From: Symbiodinium natans
Taxonomy: Eukaryota; Sar; Dinophyceae; Suessiales; Symbiodiniaceae
Direction: 5' to 3'
NCBI GenBank assembly: GCA_905221605.1
Contig: CAJNDS010002166.1
Coordinates: forward strand, 62,001 to 126,000
Length of the DNA: 64,000 nt
In this document: positions 21,731 through 33,601 of the stretch, piece by piece
Numbering within the stretch: position 1 is the stretch's first letter
Layout: the number at the start of each line of letters is the position of its first letter
Program-made: the position numbers and the translations under genes
Notes under the pieces: model-generated
Seen by the model: only the letters and a program-made list of their open reading frames with translations
Databases searched by the model: none
Told to the model about the DNA's origin: nothing

Positions 21731-22414
21731 CTGCCGGGAGGGTTTAGGGGTTTAGGGGTTCAGGGGTTCAGGGTTTAGGGGCAGAGGTTTAGGGGTTTAG
21801 GGGTTTAGGGGTTCAGGGGTTCAGGGGTTTAGGGGTTCAGGGGCTTAGGGGTTAGGGGTTATGGGTCTAGCGGTTTAGGGGCTTAGGGAGGTTGATGGGT
21901 AGTTGTAGCTGGGGCTATCGGTAGGGAAACCTTGCTACTTATGTTCGTACCTATGACAAAGGTTGGACTTTAAACACACACTATCCCAGAAAAATTTAAA
22001 GCATCACGCATCACGAGATCCCAGCCAACATAGACACTAGCCACTATACCCACCACCCGCGAAACCATGATTCAGGTCAGCTGAGTTGGGGGACGACAAG
22101 GTTGGACTAGGTTCAGAGGTCTTTATAGGGTTCAGGGTTTAGGTCTGGGGGCATGGTGAGTCTGAATGCTCCCGCTTCTGAGGGTGTCACGAACAAACAA
22201 AGCAACTAGGGGTTAGGGCTTCTTAAGCCAAATTCCCACTTCTGATTTTCGTGCTGATTGGGAGTTTCATGTGGAGTTGCACGTAGGCCCGTGTGCCTTC
22301 AGCTTCCCACCCACCCCAGCGCACGCCACCCCTAAACCCGAAACTCTGACCTAACATCCTCAGACTGAACTGGCACGGGATTTATGGCTTGGCGCGTGGT
22401 GCTTACGGATAGAG

Positions 22415-22530
22415 TCTAGGGTCAAGGGCTCGCGTTTGATGATCCCAGAAGGCGAACAGACCGCATTCTGGGAATAGACAGGATTTCGGCAGTCTGCACG
22501 GTCGACATCAATGGAACGGCCCAAGAGCTG
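22415..22530 (-). CDS. Exon-like island, unassigned protein
   Basis: After CTGAAG| the minus strand reads open for about 38 codons (QLLGRSIDVDRADCRNPVYS and on to GIIKRE) with protein-like composition. The 3' boundary is not determined and I do not recognise the product. It could be an upstream gene in the same orientation as the SPFH gene. Confidence 0.35.
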
Positions 22531-22710
22531 CTTCAGTAGGTGTAGGGTTTAGGGCTTAGGGTTTACAGGGCTCTGGCTTCCTTAAACGTAGGAGCACGGC
22601 TTCCTAGAGCCTCTGGGGCTATACTATACTGGGGTTTCAGGGGCTTGTGCAGACGGCAAGGGGACAATCTTGAAGGTTCATGGGCAGTTATTCGAACCTA
22701 GTTTGGTGTC

Positions 22711-22806
22711 GACCCTGGAAAAAAGTGGTATATTTCTTACGTACAAGTAGCTATAATAGAAATCCAAACCCCAAAAACTAAACTAAAGTATAGTACTCCA
22801 AAACCC
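22711..22806. repeat. Dispersed repeat, family E
   Basis: Second copy of the element at 14,481-14,575; begins GACCCTGGAAAAAAGTGG and ends AGTATAGTACTCCAAAACCC. Confidence 0.55.
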
Positions 22807-23091
22807 AGTATATGGGTTTAGGATGGTAGGGCTTGTGAAAGTATGCCAAATAAAGTTTCGACTTTGAACGAGTTTATGGTTTGGGGTTTAGGGTTTCGGG
22901 AGCTATAGCTGTACTGTAGTTAACTGCCCTACTTATTTCTCCTCTAAAATCCAAGAACCTCCTAGCAGGGTCCGAGGGTAAGATCCCTTTGTTGCATTGT
23001 GCGGTGGCATGTGCTATTCCGCACGTCACAACCAAATCTATATATTAATCCATATATTAATGCAGGTTAAACGAACCTTTCTGGTGCCCTG

Positions 23092-23125
<34 letters not shown>

Positions 23126-23887
23126 TATGTATATATATATATATATATATATTATTTGTTTTTGATTGAACTTCTGTATTTAATATCGCAATAAAGCCCA
23201 TCAGAAAGGATCCTGGAAGGACAACGCATGCACGGTCTCATGTCGCCAACCCCCCTTGCCTATCCCAGCGCTCGCGTACACAGATCCCAGGCGTAACTCC
23301 TGCGGACAAGGGATCTCCATGCAGGCTGGGAGCCAGCAATGTAGGGTTTAGGGCTTAGGGCTTAGGGTTTAGGGTTTAGGGGTCTAGGGTGGTCCGTTTA
23401 TGCATATACTACAATAACCCCCCCCCCCCCAAGACCCTGTTCAAATTATCGAGGCTCCTATGTATGCGCAAGTTCCGGGAGTCGCAGGGAAATGTGGGTG
23501 CTGGTGACAGGGCGCCTCTCTTTTTCTGATATCTCTCTCTCTCTCTCTCTGTGTATCTCTCTCACTCTCTCTCCCTGGAATGCGTACACTTTGCTGTAAG
23601 GACTGGTACCGGGTACAGCTGCAGCAGCTACCTTAGGGTTTAGGGTTTAGGGCTAAGGGTTTAGGGCCACTACCACTACCACTACCACTACCACTAGCAC
23701 TAGCACTACCAGACCCACTTTGCTGAGAGGCGATTATCCCAAACAAAACCCTATGGGTGTTGGCGTGTGTGCCCCTGAATTTGCCCCGAGAGATTCACTT
23801 TGGGAAATCGAACCCAAAACCCGAAAGCTAAATCTGACGCAGTTGCACATTTAGACCTCGGGCTTAGGGCTTAGGTTTACTCTGAAG

Positions 23888-23953
23888 AGCTTGCAACTTG
23901 CGATTGAGGAAGCAGGATTGAGAGTGTTGAGACATCCAGATCCATCACCCTGA
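23888..23953 (+). CDS. Possible terminal exon, unassigned
   Basis: After GAAG| the plus strand reads SLQLAIEEAGLRVLRHPDPS and proline, then TGA. Short and unsupported by homology that I can name. Confidence 0.25.
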   Translation, partial: SLQLAIEEAGLRVLRHPDPSP

Positions 23954-24815
23954 TTTGTTTCGGGTGTACGCTAGGGTTGAGGGTGTAGGGTATAGGGTAC
24001 AGGGTATAGGGCTTCAAGAAGCCGAAATGCTATCCCAAAAGCTCTCCATTCTTGTATCTCTGCCGAGGGCTTCAGATTAATGTTTGACCCTAAGCCCTAA
24101 GGCCTAAACGGTCAGCCCCGAACCCTAAACCCTAAACAGCAAACCCGAAAACCCCAAACCCTAAACCCTGAACCCGACATGGAGCTCATGCCCCATTTTA
24201 TCTCTCCCGAACACTCAAGCTTGCCTCGACGCGCGAGACACGAGGACCCTATGAACCCTATCAGACCCCCTAAACCCTAAACCCTAGACCCTAGACCCGA
24301 AACCCTGGGCCCAACACTCCCTCAGACACGATTTTTCCGTCCTCGCATGGAGCTGTAGTGTGGACTCAGGCTACCGCCGCATACCGCCACCCATGTACTG
24401 CAGAAGCGCACGGAGTTTAGGGTTCAGGGTTTAGGGTTTGGGGGAGTCTCTATATATACAGCATGTGTTGAGAAGGAAGATGTGGGAGTTGAAGGAGCCG
24501 AAATTTGTGCCGACAAAGCTTCTCACGTGGCAGTGGCAGCGTAAGATGTGCGTTTCTTGTGTATGCCGTGCGCGTGCACTTGCGGATCTTGTGAAGTCCG
24601 ATTGAAGCTCTTTGCGTGTTGCTTTTGACTTGGCCAGTCTGACACCAAACGCCCACAAGTAGGATCGAGTAATGAGCCCACAACACATCGCAGAACAAGG
24701 GGTCTTCCAGGCCAGGGCCAGCATGCCCTAGTATACAGGCATGCTTCATATAAGACGTGCCAAATTGGCAGACCTCTAGAGTGCATTGAAAATGGTGAAA
24801 CTCATTGAATTAACA

Positions 24816-25668
24816 TCACAAACTGAATCGCTGCACAATTGCATCTTGCCGCGGTTGATATCCTGTGTCCGCGGGCTGAGCAGATGCTGCAGACGACGGT
24901 GGCAATCCTGGAATACTTGGCGAGGGAGCACTGCAGGAAGAGCAACTTTGGTCGTCGGGCGCATTCGTCTGAATCCCCGGCAGACGCGGCATTGACTTGG
25001 GCTGCGCGGGCGAGGCGACATTGACGGCGCTGGACGCTCTTCCTTCCAAATAGCCCTGCAAAAAGTTGCGCATATAGGGTTTCTTGCGCGATACCTCCTG
25101 CAGCTCGTCTTGAATGTGTTCGAGATCATCCTGGTCTTGAACAAGTTGAAGAATGTGTCGTTTGTAGCGGTCACGTGTTTGTTTGCGAGGCCTCTGCGCA
25201 GGACGATGGCTATGAACATGGTCCAAGTGACAGTACTTGCATGCTGAGCCATTCCTGCAGCCTCGCTTGCTGAAAAAGAACCTTTGTTGTCCAGTACCTA
25301 GGGGTTTTAAATTAAAGGTTAACCTTTGGGATTATAAGGGGAATATATGAACCCAAAAAGGTTAACGGTTACCTACTCTACGACTAAGGAACAAGCATGG
25401 GTCGCAGGCGATCTTCTGCTGCTGGCCTTGCTCGCCTGCTGACACAGGCCGCTCGAGATCAGATTCATTCTCGTCGAGCTCATCATTGTCAGGACCTTCA
25501 TTGAGCGCGTTCTTTTGGCCGGCAGACTCGGCAGAATCGCTCAGGTCAGCCTGGATGGCGCGCTGAAGATGGAGAACCCATGAAGACATAGACGAGGATG
25601 AAGATGACTCCAGGGATACTCGTGGCGCCACGTTCTGCGCCAAGCCCTGGCTGCCAGAAGGATGAGCC
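24816..25668 (-). CDS. CCCH zinc-finger protein, two exons splitting the finger
   Basis: Exon 1 (about 25668-25385) has a possible start MAHPSGSQ, an acidic/serine-rich region and ends ACDPCLFLS. Exon 2 (25269-24816) resumes KRGCRNGSACKYCHLDH and ends at a TGA. Joined, they give C-x7-C-x5-C-x3-H, followed by a basic stretch RPRKQTRDRYKRHI and a low-complexity Pro/Ser tail. This layout is common in dinoflagellate RNA-binding-type CCCH proteins (family knowledge); the RNA target is unknown. The splice junction is odd: one G is shared (CTTAG / TTTCAG), so the intron reads either GT...CA or TC...AG. The 115-nt intron contains an AGGTTAACCTTT inverted repeat that recurs near 39,900. Upstream exons are possible. 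Confidence 0.65.
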
Positions 25669-25799
25669 ATGAATTGTCCAGGCTTTACGCCACCCCTACA
25701 AAAAGCTTCATTAGGCCTGTCGCCTATGAAGTAAGCCTCTGAACAGCAGGGGCTGCAACAGGTACACAATGCTGTGCAGAAGCAAGCCTAAACCCACGT

Positions 25800-26540
25800 T
25801 GAGCCACTGAAGTCTGTTGAATAAGCGCACGCTTTCCTAGCTTAGTCTTACAGCCCCAACTCACAACTGCCATGAACCGTGCAAACAGCCACAAACCCTG
25901 AGCCCTGAACCCCTCAGCCCTAAATCCCCAATCCTCAACATGGAGCCCTGTTTGCAGCCTAAACCCTAAACGACGCGCCTCGGGTGGTGCGGGACAGTCC
26001 CGGGCATTGAAGGGGCATTCCAACCTTCGCAAGAAGGGTTTAAGGCTTAGGGGTTAACATTCAGGGTTTAGGGTTCTAGTCTAGGGTTGAGGGTTTCAGG
26101 TTCAGGGTTCGGCTTCCAGGATTTCGGGCGCTCGAAATTGGAGCGGCAGGGGGGGGGGGGGGAGGAGGTCTTAGGCTTGTGGCGACTCGGGGTTGGGGTT
26201 GTGGGTTGACTTGGTTACTTTTCAGCACAATGGGGATATGTGGGTTTAGGGTTGAGGGTTTAGGCTTTAGGGTTTTGGGTTTTGGGTAGGTTTTCTTAGA
26301 ACCGTTTCTTGGACCCGTTTCGGGCTAACGGTGGGTCGAGGATTCCAATGTGATGACGGCAACCGCCGTACGTAACCAACACATACAGTCAGTTTGACAA
26401 TTTTGAAGGGCTGGGGGCTTAGCCTTTGCGGCGTCATCCTAGGAAAAGGCTCAGAGAAGAATGTTGACCAAGGCGTCTGCTCCTCATCATCTGCCATGGC
26501 CGGCCCACTGTTACCCTAAACCCTAAACCCTAAACCAAAA
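25800..26540. other. Region without a confirmed gene
   Basis: Unique sequence with scattered degenerate telomeric units and a G12 run near 26,150. May contain the 5' part of the CCCH gene, but no exon is convincing. Confidence 0.4.
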
Positions 26541-26552
26541 ATTCCAGCTGAG

Positions 26553-26642
26553 GTTACTGACAGGTTCGGAACTACAAAGCTTGCTGTTGCAGTTGCGCAG
26601 TTGGGAGCTGACATGTCGCGGCTGGCGGCTCCAAATGCCTAA
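26553..26642 (+). CDS. Exon-like island, unassigned
   Basis: After GCTGAG| the plus strand reads VTDRFGTTKLAVAVAQLGAD and on to AAPNA, then a stop formed by the first CCTAAA of the following telomeric array. The real 3' junction may be a few bases earlier. Confidence 0.35.
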   Translation, partial: VTDRFGTTKLAVAVAQLGADMSRLAAPNA

Positions 26643-27442
26643 ACCCTAAACCCTAAACCCTAAACGCTAAACCCTAAACCCTAAACCCTAAACCCTAAGC
26701 TTGACTCTGCCCCACGTCTATGTCCAAACTCTCGACTTGCTATCTGAGAACTGGCTTGAAGCCCTCAAAGGCCCATGCGCATGATCTCATGCGGAAGGAC
26801 ATTGGATCCCACTCAGCTCCGGTAATTGTATTGCCTCAAAGATTTTGATACATTGCGTGACCCAAACCCCCCAATGCGAGACATCCCAAAAGGGATTTTT
26901 AATGCACAAGCTGGCCTCGATCGGTTACGTTTGTTCAAAGCTGTCAACCACCCCCCACACCCCAACCTCGCAGAATCCCAATCCCAAATTCCAGCAGCGC
27001 CCGCGTCTCGATCTTCCCAATTTTTGGGTACTTCCGATGCTTACACGTATGGAAACGAGCCGATGGCTTGCACAAATGGTGGAGGATCCAAGTCTGTGCC
27101 GAACAATAACATGAAGATTGTCATAATTTAGCCACTAGCTCAGCAGCAGCTTGTGGCTTATTATTCAAGCACAGCACCGATGACCGCCTGCAACTCGGGT
27201 GCTCAGAAAAGGGTGTGCGTGACAATTACATGCCCGGCCCCCCCCCCCCCCCCCCCCCCCCCTGCCCCACAAGCTATTCCAGAAACAGTCAGCATGCAGC
27301 AGTTCTGCTCAATGAGCTTTGATGTGCATTTGTGTTGTGGCGCGAAACAATTGAAAGCGAGTGCTTCTGCTTTTGGCACATAATCTTGAAACATACGCCC
27401 TAAACCCTCTTCACCTGTCTGGGTCCTGCTTTCTGCGCGCAG

Positions 27443-27599
27443 GGCGGGCCATCTTCTACAGTGTGGTGAAAATACTGAGTCGGGCGATGCTCCCCACTGG
27501 CGCAAGTTCCTGTGCTGCATGTCAAGAGAACCTGAGCTGCTTGCACGTCCAACCAAGTATCAAGTGTCGGCTGCGAACCCAGCCACGACTAACTCCTGA
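27443..27599 (+). CDS. Possible terminal exon, unassigned
   Basis: Begins after GCGCAG|G and reads 51 codons (AGHLLQCGENTESGDAPHWR, KFLCCMSREPELLARPTKYQ, then to NPATTNS) before TGA. Composition is protein-like and the acceptor fits the AG|G pattern. It may belong with the open stretch at 27,140-27,240 (QQLVAYYSSTAPMTACNSG). Family not recognised. Confidence 0.35.
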
Positions 27600-27619
27600 A
27601 CCCCTCAACCCCGAGACCT

Positions 27620-28610
27620 GGGACGTGTAATTTGCTTGAGGGACTCGAGTCCAAGTGCTTCTAAACACAAAATCATAACGTAAGCGCGGGAATCCTCTTG
27701 CCATTTCGGCCGTGACAGCGGAGCCCCACTTCCACAAAAACCAAGCTCGGGACTCTCAACCCACCCGACTCAAAGCCCTGAACCCTGCACCCGAAACCTT
27801 AGACCCTCAACCCCAAACCCTCAACCCGAATCCGAAACCCCCAACCCTCAACCCTAAAGCCTCAACCCGAAACCCTTAACCCCAGACAGTGCACAAGGCT
27901 TACACCAGCTGAGGACCACACTCGGAGTAGGGATGCATCCGCTCCTTAAGCTGCCCGACTCTTCAGGGGGCAGACCGAAGGAGGCAGGGCTCGTTTGTGG
28001 GTTTTGGGCTTCGGGTTTAGAGTTTAGGGTTTAGGGTTTCGGGTTTTAGGGCTTAGGGTTTAGAGTTTAGGGTTTAGGTGGGTTTTAGGGACTACAGTCT
28101 CTGCCCACTCTCGCCCCTAAACCCTAAACCCTAAACCCTCAACCCTAACACCCTAAACCCCCGAACCAGGAATCTGCTTCGTGCCAGGCCCCAAAACCCT
28201 CAACCAAGCGTCCGTAGGCTTGATGCAGCTGAAGAGAGCTCCGAAGCGGCTGGGCCTCTGCATGCACCCAGGGTTTAGGGTTTAGGGTTTAGGGTTTAGG
28301 GATTGGGGTTTAGGGATTAGGGATTAGGTATTGAGGGAGGCTACTGCGACGGCTCCAACAAGACGGGATTTTTCAGTTCGGGTTTAGGATTCAGGGTTCC
28401 TTAGGAAGGGTTGGGGAGACAGGTAAGATGGCCTGAAGGACTCCCGGTGGCAAGCTATGCTTGCCAACTACAGGGCTCCCGGAGTTCTCCCGATCAATTC
28501 ATGCTGAAACTGGCCCTAAACCCTAAACCCTAAACCCTGAACCCTAAACCCTAAACCCTAAACCCTAAACCCTAAACCCTAAACCCTAAACCCTGGCAGA
28601 GCTCTGTCAG
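27620..28610. other. Telomeric-repeat mosaic
   Basis: Degenerate CCCTAAA/CCCGAAA units at 27,770-27,890, TTTAGGG around 28,010-28,080 and a 12-unit CCCTAAA array at 28,512-28,592. No exon supported. Confidence 0.5.
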
Positions 28611-28624
28611 TGAGCTAAGACTGC

Positions 28625-28683
28625 CGCCAGAAATCCCACAGCAGGATGCCAAACATGGCGGCAGAGGCCAAGTCCATGATCAC
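28625..28683 (-). CDS. Exon with membrane helix (VIMDLASAAMFGILLWDFW)
   Basis: 59 nt between CCCCGAG|GTG and TGGCG|GC. It encodes a hydrophobic helix and joins in phase to the exon at 29,419-29,472 (SIPE|VIMDLA). The bases across both splice sites are near-copies of each other. Confidence 0.5.
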
Positions 28684-29418
28684 CTCGGGGGTTTAGGGTT
28701 TAGGGTGTAGGGTTTAGGGTTTAGGGTTTAGGGCTTAGGGTTTAGGTGATGGGGAAACCAGCCGAATGCGAGACGCATGGCCTAACTTTGGAAGCACTGC
28801 AGGTTTAGGGTTTAGGTTTTGGGGTTAAGGGTTTAGGAAACTCGGGTTTGGGGGTTTGTCCCCTAAAGCTACATATTCAAACTTGTTGATGAACATGCCG
28901 GATGCCACAGCAGGAACCCGCCTGTGGGTAGCCCAGCGGTGCAATGGAAACTGTGCCTCTCTGAGCTCCAACTCGTGTATTCAGACACTCTTCGGAACCT
29001 GCTAAGGATACGAAGCCACTGGGGAACATCGGTCAACGTCTCTAGTCCAGCTTGTAAAGCAAAGGGAGCCGAATATCGCCCATGTCAATCTTAGGAGCTC
29101 AAGAATCTCACCAACCAGGAACTTGTAGTAAACTCGAACGCCTGAAGTAAAAAATGTACTTCTTTTTCCAGTTAGATGTAAGAAAAACCTTAACCCTAAA
29201 CTTAGGACCCTCGTAAGCTCCCAAGCCTGTGAAGTTCGAAAGTCAGGACTCCCTCTCTTTTTCCATTCGTGGTGACCTCACCCCGTGAGTCCCAGCCCAA
29301 TTCTGTTTAGGGTCAGTGCTTTTGGGTTACAACCCTGAAAGGGTTTAATTGGCACTGGCGCTAGGTCAGGCGCCGCTTCGCGATGCCACGAGTCTTCGCT
29401 AGAGAAGATCATGATGAC

Positions 29419-29472
29419 CTCGGGGATTGATGCTGCAACGAACTTGGGTGTACCAAAGTTCAGGATATAATT
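29419..29472 (-). CDS. Exon upstream of the membrane helix exon (NYILNFGTPKFVAASIPE)
   Basis: 54 nt, 18 codons, from CGCAAG| to CCCGAG|GTCATC. Phase 0 at both ends. Together with 28,625-28,683 it gives part of an unrecognised membrane protein. Confidence 0.45.
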
Positions 29473-29479
29473 CTTGCGG

Positions 29480-32400
29480 TCCGGCGGGCGTGCTGCCAGC
29501 TAGAGCTGGGTGCGGTACAGGCTATCAGCCTTAAAGAGAGGTTTTGTGGTGAGCATCTCTTTGTGGTGAGCATCTCTGGTAGGCAAAAAGGAGATGCCGT
29601 AGTAGAAGCTGCTCCATCCCCTCTTTCAGTTGGCCGGTGTGCATGGCTTCTTTGGCCGCAAACCATGTGGCAGCCAATCAGCCGACCATCAAGCTATCAC
29701 CGCTGCCCTATGGTGATTTATTTTTTCAAATAAAAAAATGCTTCTGGGACTTCCCTTCGCCCCCTTCAACTGACCCCAGACCGCCCGGACCCAGAGGATC
29801 ACTTCTGCACTATGGTGATTCTTTGCCTCCGGCCCTGCGCAGAATCTGGGCTTGAACACATCTTCACACAAACCGAGCGGGCAAAAGCGACAGCGATTCC
29901 CTCGTGGTATTTCATCTTCCTGACATGGACCTATCTAAAGCCAGCCCATCAGCCCATCAGATGATCGGCTGAGTGCTGCAGCACAGTTTGAGAAGCAGAG
30001 TTTGCGAGGACAACGCAGTTAGCAGCAGATATCCCACGCCCTTGCGGCCATCTCATGTGCTGACTGGTGTTGCTATATCTCTCGTCACCTGCTGGGGATT
30101 CATTGCGCAACAAGAACCGGCCTTACAGTCGTTTACTCTTGCCTTGTGCCATCCAACAAGTACGTAGCCAGCATGTCTTGCACCTGCATCCTCTGCCCTG
30201 GGCAAGCCGATCGGTATTCCAACGGCCAGTCGCACCAAGAGCCACATGGGAAAAAGCGCCATGTGCGGCACTCTGATGCTTCTCACGAAACACTGGCCAA
30301 GGCTGCGGCATTCCCGTTGAGAACTGCTTCATCATAATTTGGGTCGTCACCCCCCTCCCCTCACTCTCGCAAGTGCCACATTGCCACTCATCGGTATTTC
30401 CTGGTGTCTTGATTCAGCACACAGAGGTGCAGCGCGTTGTTTTCGAAGACCCTGGCACTGGTCACTGGTGGTTCTTCGAAGTCCGACCCACCTTGACAGC
30501 TCTGATCGGACTCAGCCCGCCACAGGCATGAGGAGCAGCCAGGCGGCCGAAATGAAGGCAAACCTTACGGAGCTTCTTGGGAATCGCCGAGTTGTGTGTT
30601 GCATGCAAGGTCGGATTACGAGGTCGGAGAGACTCCCGGAAATGCAAAAAGGCTACCATGTCTTGCGTAAAGATCTAGAAGGGAGCCCCAACCCTACAAA
30701 AAGGGAATGCTTGCTCAGGGGGTTCAAGGTTTAGGGTTTACATAGGACGCAGGGTTTTGCAGAAAAAGGTCTTTCGGTCGCCTCTGCGTGGCCTATTTTG
30801 TGCTGGATGAGTGCGTAGGGTTTGGGGTAGGCCGAGCCGTTTGAGCAGCAGGCTGCGCAGAAGAACATCGCCCCTTGAATCCAAGAGTCCTTCTCGCTGA
30901 GCCACTGGCTCCTGCACACTACGATAGATGCCTTCAACGATTTCCTGAAGCCACCTTCTAAGCCCCTAAACCTCTCAACCACAGCTCTGGTTGCCCAGCT
31001 CAGCCCTGCCTTAAATCTCAAACTCCTAAAACCCTTAAGTCCTCAAATCCTCAAACCCTTCGAGCCAGAAGCCCTCAACAGTGATGCAACAGGTGTGCCT
31101 GAGGATGAAAGGTTTCTTCTCGGCCGACTCAGAAGCCTGTTGCTAGACTCGAGGCCATGAGGTTTCGATTCGGGGAGGGTGTAGGGTGGCTTCTGCTTCT
31201 GGCTGGTTCTTTGTAGGGAATGAGGGAATGAGGGCCCTAAATCATACCCTTTAAAGGATTCTATAGGGCCCTCATTCCTTCATTCCCTACTAAGAATTAG
31301 GGGGTCTTAGGTTCATAGAGCCTGTGCTTTCTGCTGTCTGCTCTGCAGCGGTCTTCGAAAGGCTTGGGGCGCAGGATTTAGGCGATGGGGCTGAGGGGCC
31401 CTAAACCCTAATCAGACCATACTTGGAAGTTCATGAGGTAGTCATATAGGTACATGGGATCATAAGTAGGGCAAGTGTACATGCGGGTTTAGGGCCTAGG
31501 GTCTAGGGTTTAGGGTTTAGGGTATTTCGGGTACACACAACCCTGCTTTGAGCTACCCGCCGACCTCCCGGTCGACGTGCGCATGCAGGTGATGTTTGTT
31601 GCCAGGGGCTCAAGGGGCATGGCTGTAAGACTGGGCTTAGGGCTTGGGGCTTGGGGCTTCGGGCTTCGGGCTTAGGGCTTGGGGCTTAGGGCTTAGGGTT
31701 TAGGGGTTTAGCTGGTTCAGAGTTTGTACTATAGGGTTCAGGGTTTACGCTTAAGGGGAACAAGGCTGAACAAGGGGGCTAAGATCTGCCCACTCAAAGG
31801 ACTTCTCCGGAAAATCCATGACATCCCAAACAGCTCAGGGGGATTTTTTGTGGCTGCAAATATAGGCCATCAAATGCAGAAGATAACCCATTTTCAACCT
31901 CCTTTTGCAGCAGGCTTGCGTGAGCCCTCGCCTGGATCAGCCTCCTGAACCCTAAACCCTAAACCCTACAGAACAAGATCTCCAAACAACTCGGGGGGTC
32001 CGATAAGGACTGATCCACGCAATCTGCTGGCCTGGGCCAAGGTAAGCCCCTGGTTCAAGCAGAAGACACCTGCAGGCCATGGGGATGAATCCAACAGTCG
32101 GCGTCGAGAACACTGGGTTTAGAGTTTTTGGGTTTCGGGTTTAGGGTTTAGGGTTTTTCTTTTAGGGTTTCGGGTTTCGGGTTTAGGGTTTAGTGGCAAG
32201 TTGCGGGAGGCCCAAGAACCAGCACGTTTCTCACAATGATGCCAGCACAGAGAGGGTGAAGACATGGCCGGAGAACGGCAGGCATAGCCTTTTAACCCTA
32301 TAAACCCTAAGCCGCTAAGCTCTACGACCACACAGCAGCTCAAGATTGGCATGCTTAGCGTCGGTTTACTCGTCAGGGACTGCATCTGAAATCTGAAAAG

Positions 32401-32590
32401 GATCTTAGTTGCTGAACCTTGGGCTAGGGGTTGACTTCCTCGCGCCATGAATCCTCACCCCGCCCACTAAATTTACCGATACACACCGATGGCAACAACT
32501 AGCAGCAGGTCTCTGAGACACCGGCCCCAGAAGAAAGTTAGCAAAGTCCGCCAAACCCTGCCCAAACCCTACGACCCGGAACTTCAGTCA
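29480..32590. other. Mostly unique sequence, gene content unclear
   Basis: Lower density of telomeric units. A plus-strand stretch at 30,525-30,640 (MRSSQAAEMKANLTELLGNR...) and FELPADLPVDVRMQ| near 31,547-31,588 look coding, but their boundaries could not be fixed. Confidence 0.35.
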
Positions 32591-32598
32591 TCCAACAG

Positions 32599-32634
32599 CT
32601 AGGAGAGATCGCCTGTCACGGCACGGCTCACCAG
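32599..32634 (+). CDS. Small exon-like island (LGEIACHGTAHQ)
   Basis: 36 nt bounded by CAACAG| and CACCAG|GTACGG, a consensus-like GT donor. 12 codons; product unknown. Confidence 0.35.
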
Positions 32635-32675
32635 GTACGGCCTAGATGACAGAAGGAGGAATTCAGCTGCGCTTT

Positions 32676-32758
32676 AGGGTTTAGGGTTTAGGGTTTAGGG
32701 TTTAGGGTTTAGGGTTTAGGGTTTAGGGTTTAGGGTTTAGGGTTTAGGGTTTAGGGTT
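32676..32758 (+). repeat. TTTAGGG array
   Basis: About 12 near-perfect units 40 bp after the LGEIACHGTAHQ exon. Confidence 0.9.
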
Positions 32759-33537
32759 TCGTCATCGGCAGAAGCCCAGAGGCCTTTTTGTGCAAGCAAG
32801 GGGTTTCTACGGCTTCTGCATGTGGGCTTCCTAGAACTCGATCACTGCTGTCGCCGCTTGGGGCTCTGTAATGGAAGGAGATTCTGCTATATTTTCAAGG
32901 GGAATTTTCGGAAACTCCCCGACTGCGAAAGGAAGGCCACCCGCGGATTTTCCAGCTTGGGCACACTATCTGGCAACTCTCCGCAAGTTCAGGGCTGGGG
33001 TTAGGGGCTATAAGGCTCAGGGGATCTGCAGAAACCGAAATATTCGTCCATGTTCTACATAGTTCAAGTAGGTACCCACCAAGGGTGCAGGGGTCTAGGT
33101 CAACGTCTCCCGGAACCACATGAAGTTTGGGGTTGGGGGTTTTGTTTCGCTTGGGCTCTCCTTGCGTTTAAGGTTTAGGGTTTAGGGTTTCCACAAAATG
33201 GCGTCTAACCCTTTGCTAGAATCCCCGTCGAGGGTGTTTCGGCTTCAAGAAGCCTTATATCTTTAGTTTAAAGCCCCTCAAATCTTGCAGCCAAAGCACC
33301 ATGTGGCCTACATTCAACTATCCAGTTCTACCTTGCATCGGTTTTGGGGGCGTTTTTTGTCTGAGCTTGCAGGATGTTTGGAGCCCCGAAGCCCTAAACC
33401 CTAAACCCTGAACCCTGAAACCTAAACTTCAAACACTAAACCCAAAACCCTCAGGTTTTGGGGTTTTGGGGGTTTAGGGTTTAGGGTTTGGGGTTTAGGG
33501 TTCGGGTTTGAGGGCGGGGCCCATCGTAACCCACCAC

Positions 33538-33601
33538 CCTGGGCCGCACGCATGGCTGCGGGCCCACGGAGCACTCCAAAGGGGCTGATGGGCCCATCCA
33601 C
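33538..33601 (-). CDS. Exon-like island (VDGPISPFGVLRGPAAMRAAQ region)
   Basis: 64 nt between CACGAG|GTG and CCCAGG|GTGG, open for 21 codons plus one base. Arrays of degenerate telomeric repeat lie on both sides. Product unknown. Confidence 0.35.

Larger units (their letters stand above)
22540..24815. other. Mosaic with simple repeats, no confirmed gene
   Basis: Contains (TA)n at 23,090-23,152, (CT)n at 23,534-23,572, ACCACT repeats at 23,669-23,711 and short telomeric runs. The 24,430-24,780 stretch is open in several minus frames, but none reads like a known protein. Confidence 0.5.
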
